The notes beneath the pieces are model-generated. The model ran no database searches. It had not been told where the DNA came from and was given only the letters and a program-made list of their open reading frames with translations. From Amphiura filiformis (taxonomy: Eukaryota; Echinodermata; Ophiuroidea; Amphilepidida; Amphiuridae), in the NCBI RefSeq assembly GCF_039555335.1, contig NW_027305501.1:248001-312000 (forward strand): DNA of 64,000 nucleotides, read 5' to 3'. This document shows, one piece after another, positions 39,601 through 50,569 of this stretch. Each line of letters begins with the position of its first letter. Positions within the stretch are counted from its first letter, which is position 1. A program made the position numbers and the translations under genes.

Positions 39601-42600
39601 TAGGTATAGCGCTTAATTATGACAAATATGGTTAGGCCTATATATAGGCCTACATGAAAAAAAAAAAACAAACCCGAACACTGATGAATCTCTACAGAAA
39701 CCCGAACACAAGTCTGAAGGGTGTAATGAAAATGGCAACCCGCGATGGGGGGGGGGGCGGTGGGTAGGTCATACAAAATTCACATGGAGATAGGAGGGAC
39801 AGAAGATTAAAATCCCCTATAATAACACGCTAATTTTTCTAGGTTTGGACCGTGGATTTTCATGAACCTCAAGCGTGCGTCTCTTAATACGGACTAACCT
39901 AGGTAAACAAACACACAGACAGACAAAATGGTTTTCATAATCATGGAATCCATATAAATTGAAATTGCAGGCTATCACGGGAGCAAATTTTTAAAATTCA
40001 CCTCATTTACCAGAAAACCCAATTGGGGATTTGGGCTACCAAATCGCTAGTCGAGCAATCTTCATGATCTTTGCTTTTCAATGGAAAATTGCCCTGGATG
40101 ACAACAATGAAAATATCGACTATTTCTGCTGGTTGCGCACGAGATAAAAGCACCGAGTTTGACATTTTCAGAGCATGAAGGGAAAAAGGGTAAAATAAAA
40201 ACGGAAATTCTGACAAAACTATAATATATAGACCCACACGATGTGCTTTACAGAGGTGGGAAATATCTTTCTTTAGCAAACTATATTAGTTTGAGACGCT
40301 AAAAATCAATTCCGTAAAAAGCTCGCAGGCGAACTCAAGGCCTATAAAAATCAAAAATATCACACTAAAAGATACAATTTAATGCTTAATTTTAACACCA
40401 GAATTTAAAAAAAATGTATATCCAAGCACCAAGTTTTTAACTGACATTACTGAAGAAAAAAAAATATTGCTTTATATTTGACCGAGAAAATTAATTTCAT
40501 AGCAAAAGGTGTATCTCTGAATTGTGCTGATTTTAACATGTATCGATCGACTTTTAGCGCGACTAAGCATTTCTAAAGAATCGGTTGTCCAGGTAGGTGA
40601 CTGTATAGAAACATGATTGACACCAATATGGGCCATTGTTATTATAATCAGTGACACAGTTATTATGAAACATCAATGAACATTGAATGCATGAAATGGT
40701 TTGATGAGATGGGATTATCTTACAAGTACACTCAGCACAAATTGTATTATTATCACTTGCGACTTTACAATGAGATGGTTGATGGGATGAATGGATCAGT
40801 GGCATTGTTAACTGTGTTAGTTGTGTCACTGTAATTATTTACACTATTATTGCACATATTATTATTTTCATTACATATTGGAGAAACATGGTTATTAAAC
40901 ACATTTGAATTACAATTACTTGGCATTTGCAGAAAAATTCCACAATCAGGATTTGAAGAAGTATCAACATTGAAAACACTATTAGCATCAAAATTTAAAT
41001 TAGTTCCTTTGTTACAAGGGTTCATGTCCATAGGTTTTATGACACTGTCATTGTTCTTCCTCTTATTTGTAGAAGCATAGTTTTTGTTTATTTTATAGTC
41101 CGGTCCTTTGTGACGCGAAAATTTAAGTAGTTCATGTAGTTCCTAGCGAGAATGGCTGTCCCTTGTTTATTCAAATGCAAGTTATCTTGAGTACTCAAAT
41201 GATCAAGTGTAATGTTGCTGTTGTCTATATATTTCCAGCCATTGGCATTACTTAGTATACATAGGCGTGAGTTAAAATTGGTTATCCAAGTTCTACTAAC
41301 ACGGTTGAGTTGTGTTGTAAGCGAAGAAATCACAATGTCAATGTCATATCTTATAGCGCTTATAAGATGGCAAAGTTTGTCTATACAGTCAGAAGGCGTG
41401 AAGGTATGAAGATCATTTGTACCGCAGTGGATGATAACCATCGTAGGCTGTGTTTCTTCTATCATGGCATCGATGATTTTAGTCCACAAACTCAGTGTAC
41501 TTCCTGGTATACACCGGTTGACAAGTCTATATGTTCTTGACATTCGTCGACCATTAACAAACTTTGGTATAGAATCTATACGTCGGAAACGGAAAATTGT
41601 GCAAAAATGTTAATAACCAAAAAATCGTCAAAATATGTTTTTCCTTCCCCCTGGATCCGCCATTCAAATAAATTACAATAGGAGTCAAGAGTCCAGACGC
41701 AGGTTTCATCATGCCTCAAATCACTTTTTCATTGGTCAAATCAGTGCAGAGTAGGTTAGATATGAATATTGAAAGTTAGATCATATAGATGTCTTATAGA
41801 TGAATTGACCAATGATGTCACATGTTTACATTCAGACCACCCTCTGTTGTTTCAAGCCAGGCAGAATAATACAGGAGTGTCTATGGCAGACTGCATTAAG
41901 CTTTTGGAAATCCAACTTTTAAAACCTTTGAAGTTTTGAGTGATATTATATATATGGTCGAATCCAACCAAAAAGTGTCCACGGGCCAAAAATAAAAGTC
42001 CGAAATAAAAATGTCTCCACATTTTTTTCCTTTTGCCCATTGATTGATGACATATTGGCCTTATAGGAACCAAAAGTGCCATTACTAATCTTGAAAAATA
42101 AATCCAGGACGTGTGATAGTAAATGTGATATCAAAACCCAATGTTACCTACGAATACCACTAGGATGCTTTCACTATCGCAATACTAATCAACCTAAAAC
42201 AAATGGAATATTCCCATTAACGCTTTTTTCGTGTAATGTAGACCACAGGGTGTCAGGAAAATGCTAGCTCAACCAGAAAATATTTGTTTTTATTTTTATA
42301 ACGCGATCAATATGATCTTAGTCAATTTATGCTAGTTTATTTTTGAAAATGAAGTTTAGGTCAGTCTCTGTATTTTATTTATCAAATGAGTATGAATCAA
42401 TTTACACATTGTATAAGAACGAGTATGATATATGTTTTCAAGAATATTAGGAATTATACGCATACACCTAACGCTTTATACAATGAAAAGGTGAAGAAAC
42501 CCGGGTATTCGTAGGTAACATGAGTGATTAACAATATCTATATTGAGTTTATAGGTTTAAATTTTGCTATTATGGTAATGAATTAATAAAATGGTAGTTT

Positions 42601-45600
42601 TTAGATCTCTTTTAGATGGTACGTCCAAATGAATAAATGCTATTACCTTAGATCAAAATTTTTTGATGCTTTTAGCAAGATTTTGACCACTTCATTTTGA
42701 TATACAAGTAGTTAATCAGCAATTTTACATAATAAATAATTGTTGAATGAATCCGTATATGGGTAATAATAGTGTCCTGGGGTACCGCTTAAAGTTTTTG
42801 ACAATTAATTTCCATTGGTAGGGACACTTCATTACACATGTCATGTATTATGCTGTATTCGTAAGTAACATTTCAGTATTTGTAGGTAAGAATGAGACTT
42901 TTGGTGGATATCGCAATCAAAACTTCATTTTATAAAGCACTTTGAATGTATTATTTTCTTTATGTGCGTTTATTGATACTTTAGACCCTATCATGTATTA
43001 ATAATGTCGGTTCACAGCGGTTGAAAGAGGATTGAAGTAAGAAATAAAGGCACTAAAGTGACTTTAATTTGCTTAATTGCACACAAATCACTTAAAACCG
43101 TTATTGCAGACTTGTGAAGTCCATCTTGGAGTCAGTTACGTCTTGTGGCCTTTCGTTTGAGGGCAACTACAATTAGCTTTATACCAGGGTTCATCAATGT
43201 GTTGTCTAGATCATGAGACAATGAGAACAGTCGTTTTTTCCATGGTATTCGTAGGTAACCTTAGCGAAAACGTCAAAAGTTACCTTCGAATAAATCAATT
43301 TGGACACAAATTACTCAGAAACCAGAAGGTCGGTAAACATTTAAAATGAAGCACACATGACAGTTGACAAATCCAAGTATTTATCCCTTCTAATCTTCTT
43401 TGAATCTGATTTTTCTTTCAAATGAGCAGACCGTCGTCTATTTCAGTACATATTTTCACCAATTAAGCCGTATTCAGTTTTGCATGGTGGGCATGTATGT
43501 GAATTCGCAACTTTCATTGACATATGATTTGATAGCAAACATACAGGCCTTCGTTATGTACCAATATGGGCATTAGCATGAATGGCGGTGTTTCACAATA
43601 CTGACATGATGTCAAAGTGTATTCGTAGGTAACATTCGGTTACCGAAATTTACCTACGAATACTTGCTTTTATTGTTGACATCTCAGAAATATTTAAACG
43701 CAGGTTATTGAAACTTGGTAGAAATAAAGAGTGTATTACCCTGCACCTATTGCTTAACTATTGTTTACTATTCTCTCACTTTGTGGAAATGGCACAGCTT
43801 TTAACATGTATTCGGAGGTAATGCATATTTTTTACCAAACCTACCTTTGTGCCATTTAGAATTTCTGGCAGCTAAACACAATAATAAAGATGTCCGAATG
43901 CAATGCATTTCAGTATTGGACATATCAAAGCTTGTATCAATTGCGCATTTATTAGTGATTTCCATTTTTAAAGATATATCTAGAGCTATGAAAATTGTAT
44001 TCGTAGGTAATGTAAAAAATACCACTCAAAAAATTATCACAAAAATTCATAATTATGTACAAATATGTGAAAAATTGAACAGGCCATCTTTGAATACACA
44101 CCTTTCAGGAAATCAATTTAGATTCAATCCAATAACTTCTTTTCATAACTGATTTAGATGTTTTTAAAAATACTTTAAGAAATATTTTGAAAAAATGGGT
44201 AAAAATAGCATGTTTTGGGGTCTCTGTGTCTAAGTTTTACACAGAAGGGGGTCTTATTATATATGGCGCGAAGCGTATGATCAAGGCGAATAAACACAAT
44301 ACAAAAACGAATGCCAATTGATTAATACTTTCAAGTTATGGCCCTGAACATGCCGTGTACACTTTTCGTTGGATTCGACCATATATAGCTTGATGCATTT
44401 GTAAACAAGTATGATAACATTTTTAGTATTATTTGCGTTGAAACCATGCAAAGTTAATGAAACAAATCAGCTTCTTCAATGTAAACTATTGTGTTTTTTA
44501 TGCCTGGCACCTCACTAACGGCAGGAAAATACAATTACAGGAATGGTCTATAAACTACGTTATTCCTCTTACCATAGTGCGTTCCTCAAGTGGGCCAATA
44601 CTTTCCATAAAAACAATAAGAGACACAGTTGTTGGCGGACCTGAAAAATCAAAACAGATATATTTGTATGATTGCGTGTTAATTGAGAAACAAGTCAAGA
44701 ACATAAAAATGTCACTAACTTCTAATGTTTGCCGAGTGCTACATAATCAGGCTTTTGCCCCTAATTTATAGAGTATTCATCTTCCTCTTAGGCAGGTCCA
44801 TCCCAGGGAAAAACTAACATCTTTCCCTACCAGAACCACACTTGGCACATATTTTGCTTGGGTTAATAGGATAAATAAAGCCCACTGGTTATCTCGATTT
44901 TCCCCCAAATGCAAGATGGCGCCCAAAATCACCACGTGTTCACCATAAATATGACTATATATTGCGTAATCCTATAGGGACACGACATTACAAATACGAT
45001 GGGTGCCAACAAACTTAAGATTAGATAGCTATTATGCAACTTTCTTTCGTTAATGAAACAGCCGAGTGATAGTCCTTTTTGTCACGTTACAAAACTTTAT
45101 TGCTGACCCATTGATTTTCACCTTCTGATGCATTGTGGGGTTCCAAAATGATACTTTCTTTCAATCAAATTGATTTGGAACACCGCAATGCGCCGGAAGG
45201 CTGTGATCGATGGATCGGCAATGAAGTTCATTGATCATTCGATTTTATTCTTGGTTATATATTTAGTTCATATTGTTGCTCTTTTGTTTAACATGTTTAA
45301 GGGATGAGCCTATAGGAATAACGACCAAACAAAGAAATTCTTGTTTATGCCGTAATATTGTAGTCTTTCAACCCTTTCACAACTTCAGCTGTGTAACTTA
45401 CAAAAATTCCCGCTAAAAAGTGGTTCTTTTAATTTTAGAAAATACATTAATAATCGCATTGGACTTTTCGTACTGATCGTACTATAGTGACCACCAGCCT
45501 ATAATGTTCTAATCACACTATAGACTGGGATTACATGTGACGTCATTGCCAGGCAATTGGTCTCTATTGTTCCTTGTCCGGAAATATGCCCACGCAGTCA

Positions 45601-48600
45601 GGGACCGTGCTTTTAAAACGCCCGCCAGATCACAATAAGGCCATTGAACTGCGTAGTAGCCATACGTACTCACTGAAGTATAACGGTGGCACGTTCCCTT
45701 ACCGACTCATTATTAATGTGTGGAAAGGGGTCAGGGACGGCATTCTGATCATTCTAATCCTTTCTTTTGAGGTCAATAGATAAAAGAAAGGCCTTGAACA
45801 CAGGTGCCGAGTTGTAGATAATATTTAATCATCAAAGCTGATGGCATAAGAAAATTCCAGGAGGCAGCGCTTATTATTTCTTGTAAACACAATCTAATGT
45901 GGTACTCACTACATGTAGAAGGCCAAGGGTCTGCAAATTAGTGCATGAAGCTAGTAAAGATATAGCTTCATGTTCAGTTTAATCAATTAAAATACTATGG
46001 CTGGATATCAAAAGAATCGCGAGGCATTATTTCTTGTTATGGACGACAAGTATTAATTTTTATATTATTATGACAAAATCCAGTCCCTTCTCAATTGAAT
46101 AGGCTCTGAGATTAGACTTTCCTTTCCAAAAATAAATTATATGGCCTAGAGGACATGATATAGGCCTAATATTCGGTATCCAGAAACCTTCACAGTCCGA
46201 GCGGCGCTTGCACTCGCATCGCATTAAACTAGACAAAGTTCGCTTAACTGAGGCCTGCTTCAATTGCCAACCTTTATCGAGGGGCGAGTTTGAGGTTTCA
46301 TAGTCATCTATTACCTATACCATTTTTCACCCGATGTGGCAGTGATGTCAACGCGTTGTGAACAGCTGTTTCGCTCGCGCATCTATGCGGTGTCTTTAAG
46401 CGCGTGCGTATGTACACCAGCGCCATCGAACTCCAGCGAGTGATGCTGCGCTTAATAAAATTCGTATAGACCTTTTTCCCTCTTTCCCGCCATGCACTAT
46501 TCCAGGGGGTATGAGTGTCGCAAAATACATCATCTCCCCGGGGGAGTACAGAGTTATGTTCATTGCATTCTGGAAAACGGACATTTCGGCTGGTGCCTTC
46601 ATCACAAAAAAGGACGAAATAAAATAAGTTCTGTAAAGTATGACTACCCTGATATTGTTGTAATGCCTTATGGGAAATACTTCCAGAATTGGAATGTTTC
46701 CAGAAAAGGAAACTCGGCCGAACTGTTAAAGGGTTGCAAAATATTAAAGTAAGACAATACCTTCATGGTCAGGTCTGATGCTATGGTCGTAGCCTGTTAA
46801 AAGTTCTTGAATTGTTGCCGTTATATTTGAAGCTACAACAGACCTAATAGAAAAGTATATAATAATAGGAAATTAAAGTGTTAAGGGTAGACGAGGTATT
46901 GTTGGTCGAAGCAACCTAAAAATCGATTTTCATTATCTAGATCAATATATTATTGAAAAATAAAACCTTAATGTTTTGCAAAAGTTTATTCTACAAACCG
47001 TATACTTTGTAAACTTGCTTAATTTATTGTTGTTAATGATTTATGTACGTTTTACAAAACTGTTGTTGTTTCAGCCCTCTTTACAACATAACTCAAGAAC
47101 CGCAGCACCTATAAAAGTATATCTGTGATATTTTAATTCTTCTATACACTCGCTATGAATTGAGCAATGCAGTTTTTGCCAAAGCTCACTACCATTCGTA
47201 AGATGCTGTGAACTACCAAATCACAACAGTTTAAAATAATTAATAACCTTAAGTATATTATTTGGTTAATCAATAAACTTTGGCTCCTCCTCGTACAGTT
47301 GTTGACAGTAGTGGCACCAGGAATTTTTTTCCGGCGGCATCAGAGGAGGCTTAAAGGCATTCCTACAATGTACTATGATTGGGAAATTTGATCAATATAA
47401 CCTAATTTTAAAGGCAAAGTCCCCATTGCCACACACACAAAATGGTAATTTTAAAACTGCAGCCAACAAGCTAATAGTTGAGACTTATGACTAATATTTG
47501 ATTTTCTTATAGGAAACATTCATATTGTCCCACTGCATTAATTTTATTCCTAAGTCTCGATGTTTTGAATGTTAAATAAAAGGATGAAAACACCAGATAT
47601 TTGCACACAATCCCAATGCAAGGTATGATCAACTGTGCCACATGTGTACAAAAGCCAGACATACAAGGTCAGAAACCCCATTGGGTTGTGGGAATGTCTT
47701 TAAACATCCTCTGCGGCGGCATTGAGAGACAACGTTTTTCCGAGGGGAAAATCTGAAAATACGCCACAAATAGTGGAATTTTCATTCCTTGGTTATACCA
47801 TACTGATTATTGAGCAAATCCAAAATTGTAAGAACCCATCCCCTTTATGATGATAGGGGGTTGTATAATTATAATGGAAGGGGGTGTTTGCTTCAAATAT
47901 ATGGCAGACTGGTGTAACTCCACTGCAGAGTTGTGATAAACTAGGTGGACTCATCATTAGAAACGTCAACATTAGTATTATTTAAAAAAACATTATACAT
48001 ATCAATTTGTTAGCGTTCTTTAGCAAAGTCATAGTTCATTGAATTTACAACTGTATGACAAAACAGCCGAAATCAGTAACTTTTTGCACAAGAGATTGGC
48101 CATTGCTCATTCTAATTAAGCTAGTATTATGGCCAATATAAGTGTGCTCTTTCATTTAATGAACAATCTGAAAAATATTGTAAGGAACACTTGAGGTTTT
48201 GACTTTTAAAACCTATATTTTGGTCAAAATATGTGCTTGGATAGGTAGTTTTTAACAACAGATTTACCACATTCGCGTTGCTCTAACATTGAATTGCGTT
48301 ATCTGTTGACCTAATAAAAAAAAGTATTTTTAGGGAGACGTGCTAGTTTTCGTTCGATATCAAACATTTTCTGATTGGATGAAGGGAACACTTTTTTACA
48401 AAAACCAATCACAGACGTCTATTTCCCACTAGATCTCACACAGCTGTTATGATGCTTTTCACTCAACCGTGTAGTATAACACAGACTGCGTGGAGACTAG
48501 ACTCGCTGTGTTGGAAATATCTGTATACTCAGGTGTATTATATTATTATTATCCCAATTCCACTATATGGGGGCTAGACACAGGCCTTCAACATCATAGG

Positions 48601-48806
48601 CGAATTGTGCGTGTAAGAGTATAGTATCGCTATTTTTTAAGACTGTTCATATATGACATTTAAATGTCACGGATGAACATTAAATTATGTCATTCACTAG
48701 GAGCTCATTCACCTTAACTGGAACATCATAGGTGCCAGTAGGCCTACTGATAGGTGCCGTCATCAGTTGTTGCACACGCTAGATAGGTTCCAATTCTCAA
48801 AAATTA

Positions 48807-48870
<64 letters not shown>

Positions 48871-49462
48871 CAGATATACATTTCTTGCCAATTTTAAAAT
48901 TATAAAATGTGAAAATAATGAGCGAAATGTTAAACCATTTTATTTCATTTGAAGTCCCATTCAGTGATCCCAGCGCAAGTGTAAAAAAATTAAAATTGTT
49001 TATAAATTGTTTAAAAGTGAAGGACAAGTCATCATTTGGTATTTTTGAAATGAAAATTTGGCACCACACGAAGAAAACAGCAGAATTGTAGACGTTGAAG
49101 CTCCATTAAATTACAGATTCGTGTAAATGCACTTTATTGTGTCTTAAATACACGGCTTTCGACTGAACCACTAGCAGACTATGTTAGCACATCTATGGCA
49201 AAGACAAAGGTACCAAAACGTCCGGATGAGCAAATCACTGAATGGGCCTTTAATAATTTATCATAATATTGTGAAACTTCTAGCTACTTTGAAGTACCGC
49301 TTGAAGTATAGCTAAAAATATTTATTTTCTTTCATGCATGTGTGAAAAATGCATAGTTTGCCTGTCAATTGCTACATTGCACGCGAATCCAGTCAGGTTT
49401 AGTAACAAATAAATTTCAACCTACCTTTGGGCAAGTATCGCTAAAATCAGCAGCCAAAGCAT
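27642..49462 (-). CDS. Cys-loop ligand-gated anion channel subunit, paralogue B (complete, 9 exons)
   Basis: Exons in coding order: 49425-49462, 46761-46843, 44573-44640, 34591-34808, 33642-33724, 33039-33179, 31517-31746, 30419-30520, 27642-27878. They splice to 1200 nt, 399 residues, with the same phases as gene A. The start is MLWLLILAILAQR (signal peptide). The Cys-loop reads CRMILHRFPFDTHTC, and PAR plus the M2 segment match A. Exon 7 lacks the 12-bp duplication of A. Exon 6, covering the strand before loop C, differs from A at about ten of 46 residues, several changing charge, whereas A and C differ at two. The final exon can use either of two acceptors three bases apart, adding one lysine. 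The protein ends at YVIF, two residues earlier than A and C. A likely poly(A) signal lies at 27610-27615. The exon 3-4 intron spans about 9.8 kb because of a LINE and DNA element insertions. Confidence 0.88.
28354..28372 (+). repeat. (GT)n microsatellite
   Basis: About nine GT units in gene B intron 8. Confidence 0.8.
29281..29670 (+). repeat. tRNA-derived SINE with poly(T)-rich end
   Basis: The head has an A box (TTAGCTCAATCGATAAGGCG) and, at pol III spacing, a perfect B box (GGGTTCGAACCC). A body of about 270 bp follows, and the unit ends GCACTATAAATCACTGCGC plus a T-run interrupted by one C. It lies in gene B intron 8 and appears to be absent from the corresponding introns of A and C, so it postdates the duplications. 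Confidence 0.7.
30702..31393. mobile_element. MITE of the CCCAGCAAACACAAAACG family in gene B intron 7
   Basis: The ends are CCAGCAAACACAAAAACG and its inverse CGTTTTGTGTTTCCTGGG. The homologous position in gene C (near 55230) is uninterrupted (CTGTATGTGGAAATG). Here CAGTA precedes and TATGTGAAAATG follows, so the target duplication is TA. Confidence 0.8.
32137..32420 (-). mobile_element. LINE 3'-end relic in gene B intron 6
   Basis: Paralogous to 14703-14905 and 56466-56790. On the minus strand it ends in (AAAT)n just before exon 7. Confidence 0.5.
35202..38070 (-). pseudogene. LINE ORF2: endonuclease and reverse transcriptase
   Basis: In coding order: APE-type endonuclease starting at IAHLNVQSLR (about 37995) with TETWL, GDFNLD and SDHNL motifs; reverse transcriptase with NYRPISVLP, SGFR, FLDLNKAFDCVNH, PQGSILGPLLF and MYADDT; then a C-terminal region with GKRTFNSRAAKIWN, ending at 35202. 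One frameshift separates the frames near 36135, between NFKT and GIPQGS. Apart from that and the DNA element at its 5' side the frame is open, pointing to a fairly young copy. Confidence 0.85.
38075..40603. mobile_element. 2.5-kb non-autonomous DNA transposon nested in LINE ORF2
   Basis: The ends are imperfect inverted repeats of about 36 bp: CAGTTAGCAACCTGGACAAC at the left and CAGTCACCTACCTGGACAAC in inverse at the right, both followed by a GATTCTTT block. TATA flanks both sides (38071-38074, 40604-40607). Removing the element plus one TATA returns the LINE frame from the PHD finger (WCQSCFY) into the endonuclease lead (RTCSNELPF), which supports a 4-bp duplication. The interior has no recognised transposase. 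It contains a duplicated block, GAGATTGTG.CTTATAAGAAC, at about 38975 and 39110. Superfamily is uncertain. Confidence 0.75.
40604..40829 (-). pseudogene. LINE ORF2 N-terminal PHD-like zinc finger
   Basis: On the minus strand it reads CAECTCKIIPSHQTISC, then CSLMFHNNC and WCQSC: a C-C-C-C-(H)-C-C-C arrangement of the PHD kind. Such fingers precede the endonuclease in several CR1/L2-group LINEs. An asparagine-rich stretch (about 40765-41031) lies upstream in an overlapping frame, so a second frameshift near 40800 is possible. Confidence 0.65.
41088..41582 (-). pseudogene. LINE ORF1: SGNH/GDSL-type hydrolase domain, 5' truncated
   Basis: MVIIHCGTNDLH is the asparagine block (GxND) and DNLHLNKQG the terminal Asp-His block of SGNH hydrolases. 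The open frame runs through GRRMSRTYR to RIDSIPKFVNG. The first block with the catalytic serine (GDS) would lie just upstream, but the element is truncated there at the intron junction. Esterase-bearing ORF1 proteins are known from CR1/L2-group LINEs. Confidence 0.75.
41953..44383. mobile_element. 2.4-kb inverted-repeat element carrying ten GTATTCGTAGGTAACAT motifs
   Basis: TATGGTCGAATCCAACCAAA at the left is matched by the inverse TTTCGTTGGATTCGACCATA at the right, and the repeats extend through AAAAGTGTCCACGG. TATA flanks both ends. Inside, the motif GTATTCGTAGGTAACAT or a close variant occurs at 42141 (-), 42505, 42855, 42876, 43245, 43279 (-), 43619, 43651 (-), 43808 and 43997. No transposase or other recognisable coding sequence was found. 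It lies in gene B intron 3 and is not seen in A or C. Confidence 0.75.
47341..47713 (+). mobile_element. hAT-like MITE in gene B with CGGCGGCAT duplication
   Basis: The ends are CAGAGGAGGCTTAAAGGCAT and the inverse GTCTTTAAACATCCTCTG. CGGCGGCAT lies directly on both sides (47332-47340, 47714-47722). The same site is uninterrupted beside gene A (about 23430) and gene C (about 61600). CAG termini and an 8-9-bp duplication fit the hAT superfamily. Confidence 0.8.
48540..48790. repeat. Second copy of the gene B 5' flank
   Basis: This segment repeats 49475-49685, including GGCCTTCAACATCATAGGCG, GTCACGGATGAACATTAAATT and GGTGCCGTCATCAG. It lacks the adjacent signal-peptide exon. It lies inside gene B intron 1. 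Confidence 0.65.
48807..48869 (+). repeat. (ATT)n microsatellite
   Basis: About 20 ATT units. The poly-leucine frame across it is an artefact. Confidence 0.9.
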
Positions 49463-49910
49463 CTTGTTGTAATCCCAGTAATTATTCCACTCTATGGGGG
49501 AGGGGATTACACACAGGCCTTCAACATCATAGGCGAATTTTGCGTGTAAGAGTAGTGTCGCTATTTTTAAATATGATATTTAAATGTCACGGATGAACAT
49601 TAAATTGCGTCATTCACCAGGAGCGCTTTCACCTGAACTCACTATAGGTGCCGTCATCAGCTGTTGCTCACGCAAGGTTCCAAGCCTTAAAGACATTTTC
49701 TCCCATGATGGAACTCTCCCCTAAACTCTGTTTAAAAAAGGGTTCTTTTAAACTGAAAGGACCCACTTCTGGTTTTTGTTTAATGGTTCTTTATCCCTGT
49801 GCAGTATATTTTTGGGCATAAATATCATAGTAGAACCTTTTTTTATTTCCGTTAAAGGCTCCATCAGGAGAGATTTAGTCCCTTAGTAACCATTTCTGAG
49901 AGCGTGTGGG
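49463..49910 (-). promoter_or_regulatory. Conserved 5' flank of gene B, with truncated MITE
   Basis: Paralogous to the gene A 5' flank and duplicated in part at 48540-48790. The outer part (49672-49907) is a copy of the CTCTCAGAAATAAAGGTTCC MITE that has lost its left terminus. Confidence 0.4.
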
Positions 49911-50065
49911 CATAGGCTATAATTACAAAAGTCAAATTCAAAAAATTCGGTTTGAATTCAATTAAGATCCAAAAGGTTCTTTAACGTTGGCACGCTTGCA
50001 GCCATAGAGGGGGTTAATAGCCTTGACATTGACAATGATGTGCTAAAAATACCGAAAACGACGTC

Positions 50066-50130
50066 AAGAAGGATATCGCGGGTTATGTGATATCCTTTTT
50101 GGGGCGCTCGCTACGGCGGCGCCCCACTAT
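50066..50130 (+). repeat. Double-hairpin unit, copy 1
   Basis: Two stem-loops stand back to back: AAGGATATC..GATATCCTT, then a GGGGCGC..GCGCCCC stem. An inverse copy is at 63268-63338. The GC content contrasts with the surrounding AT-rich DNA. Confidence 0.55.
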
Positions 50131-50569
50131 TGTCTTGTAATGCAAATTTGAGCAACTCTGAAATTTGACCACTGTGTTGACCTTTAACCTTGAATATGGC
50201 CGGAGTGCCGGGAATTATTTTTGTTAACATCTTGAATGTGTTAAAGGACCATAAAAGGAAGCTAAAAAAGTTGGTTTGGTAGAGTCCTGGGGGGTCGGGG
50301 TCATCATTAAATTCCCGTAGATATCTGACTAAAAGTTTACAATGCAATACAATGATAGGATTGATTTTGAAGCAGGCTTTTCCACCCTATTGGGCTGTTA
50401 CAACACCAGTTTGATCCATTATGGATTTATGTTTCCCACTACTTCAACTTTTGGGGACTTTTAATATGTTCTTTAATATACTTTCCTGAAATGAATGGTG
50501 ATTAAATGATTTCTGTTACAATTAGTGGTTGGTGATTTTCTTTTGATTTGATTTTAATTTGATCTTATA

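Larger units (their letters stand above)
34962..41582 (-). mobile_element. 5'-truncated CR1/L2-group LINE inserted in gene B intron 3
   Basis: The limits come from comparison with the paralogous intron in gene C (GCCCGGGGTACC.. to GACGGAAAATTGTGC, near 59935-59965). On the minus strand the LINE enters inside ORF1 (SGNH hydrolase-like, 41088-41582), passes through an N-terminal ORF2 part with a PHD-like finger, then an endonuclease and reverse transcriptase (35202-38070), and ends in (AAAT)n at 34963-34992. About 14 bp of target appear lost, and no clear target duplication is seen. With the nested element removed, the LINE is about 4.1 kb. It is absent from A and C, so it postdates the duplication. 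CR1/L2 grouping is judged from the domain set and reverse-transcriptase motifs. Confidence 0.85.

Noticed and set aside
42141-44011. CRISPR-like or satellite array made of GTATTCGTAGGTAACAT
   Set aside because: Spacing is irregular and copies occur on both strands, so neither a CRISPR array nor a tandem satellite fits; it is reported as a motif set within an inverted-repeat element.
45574-46752. Open frames of 69-86 codons in gene B intron 2
   Set aside because: They have no domain, the part near 46620-46750 is paralogous to intron sequence in gene C, where the frame is not kept, and splice partners are not seen.
48767-48952. Poly-leucine protein
   Set aside because: It is a translation of the (ATT)n microsatellite.
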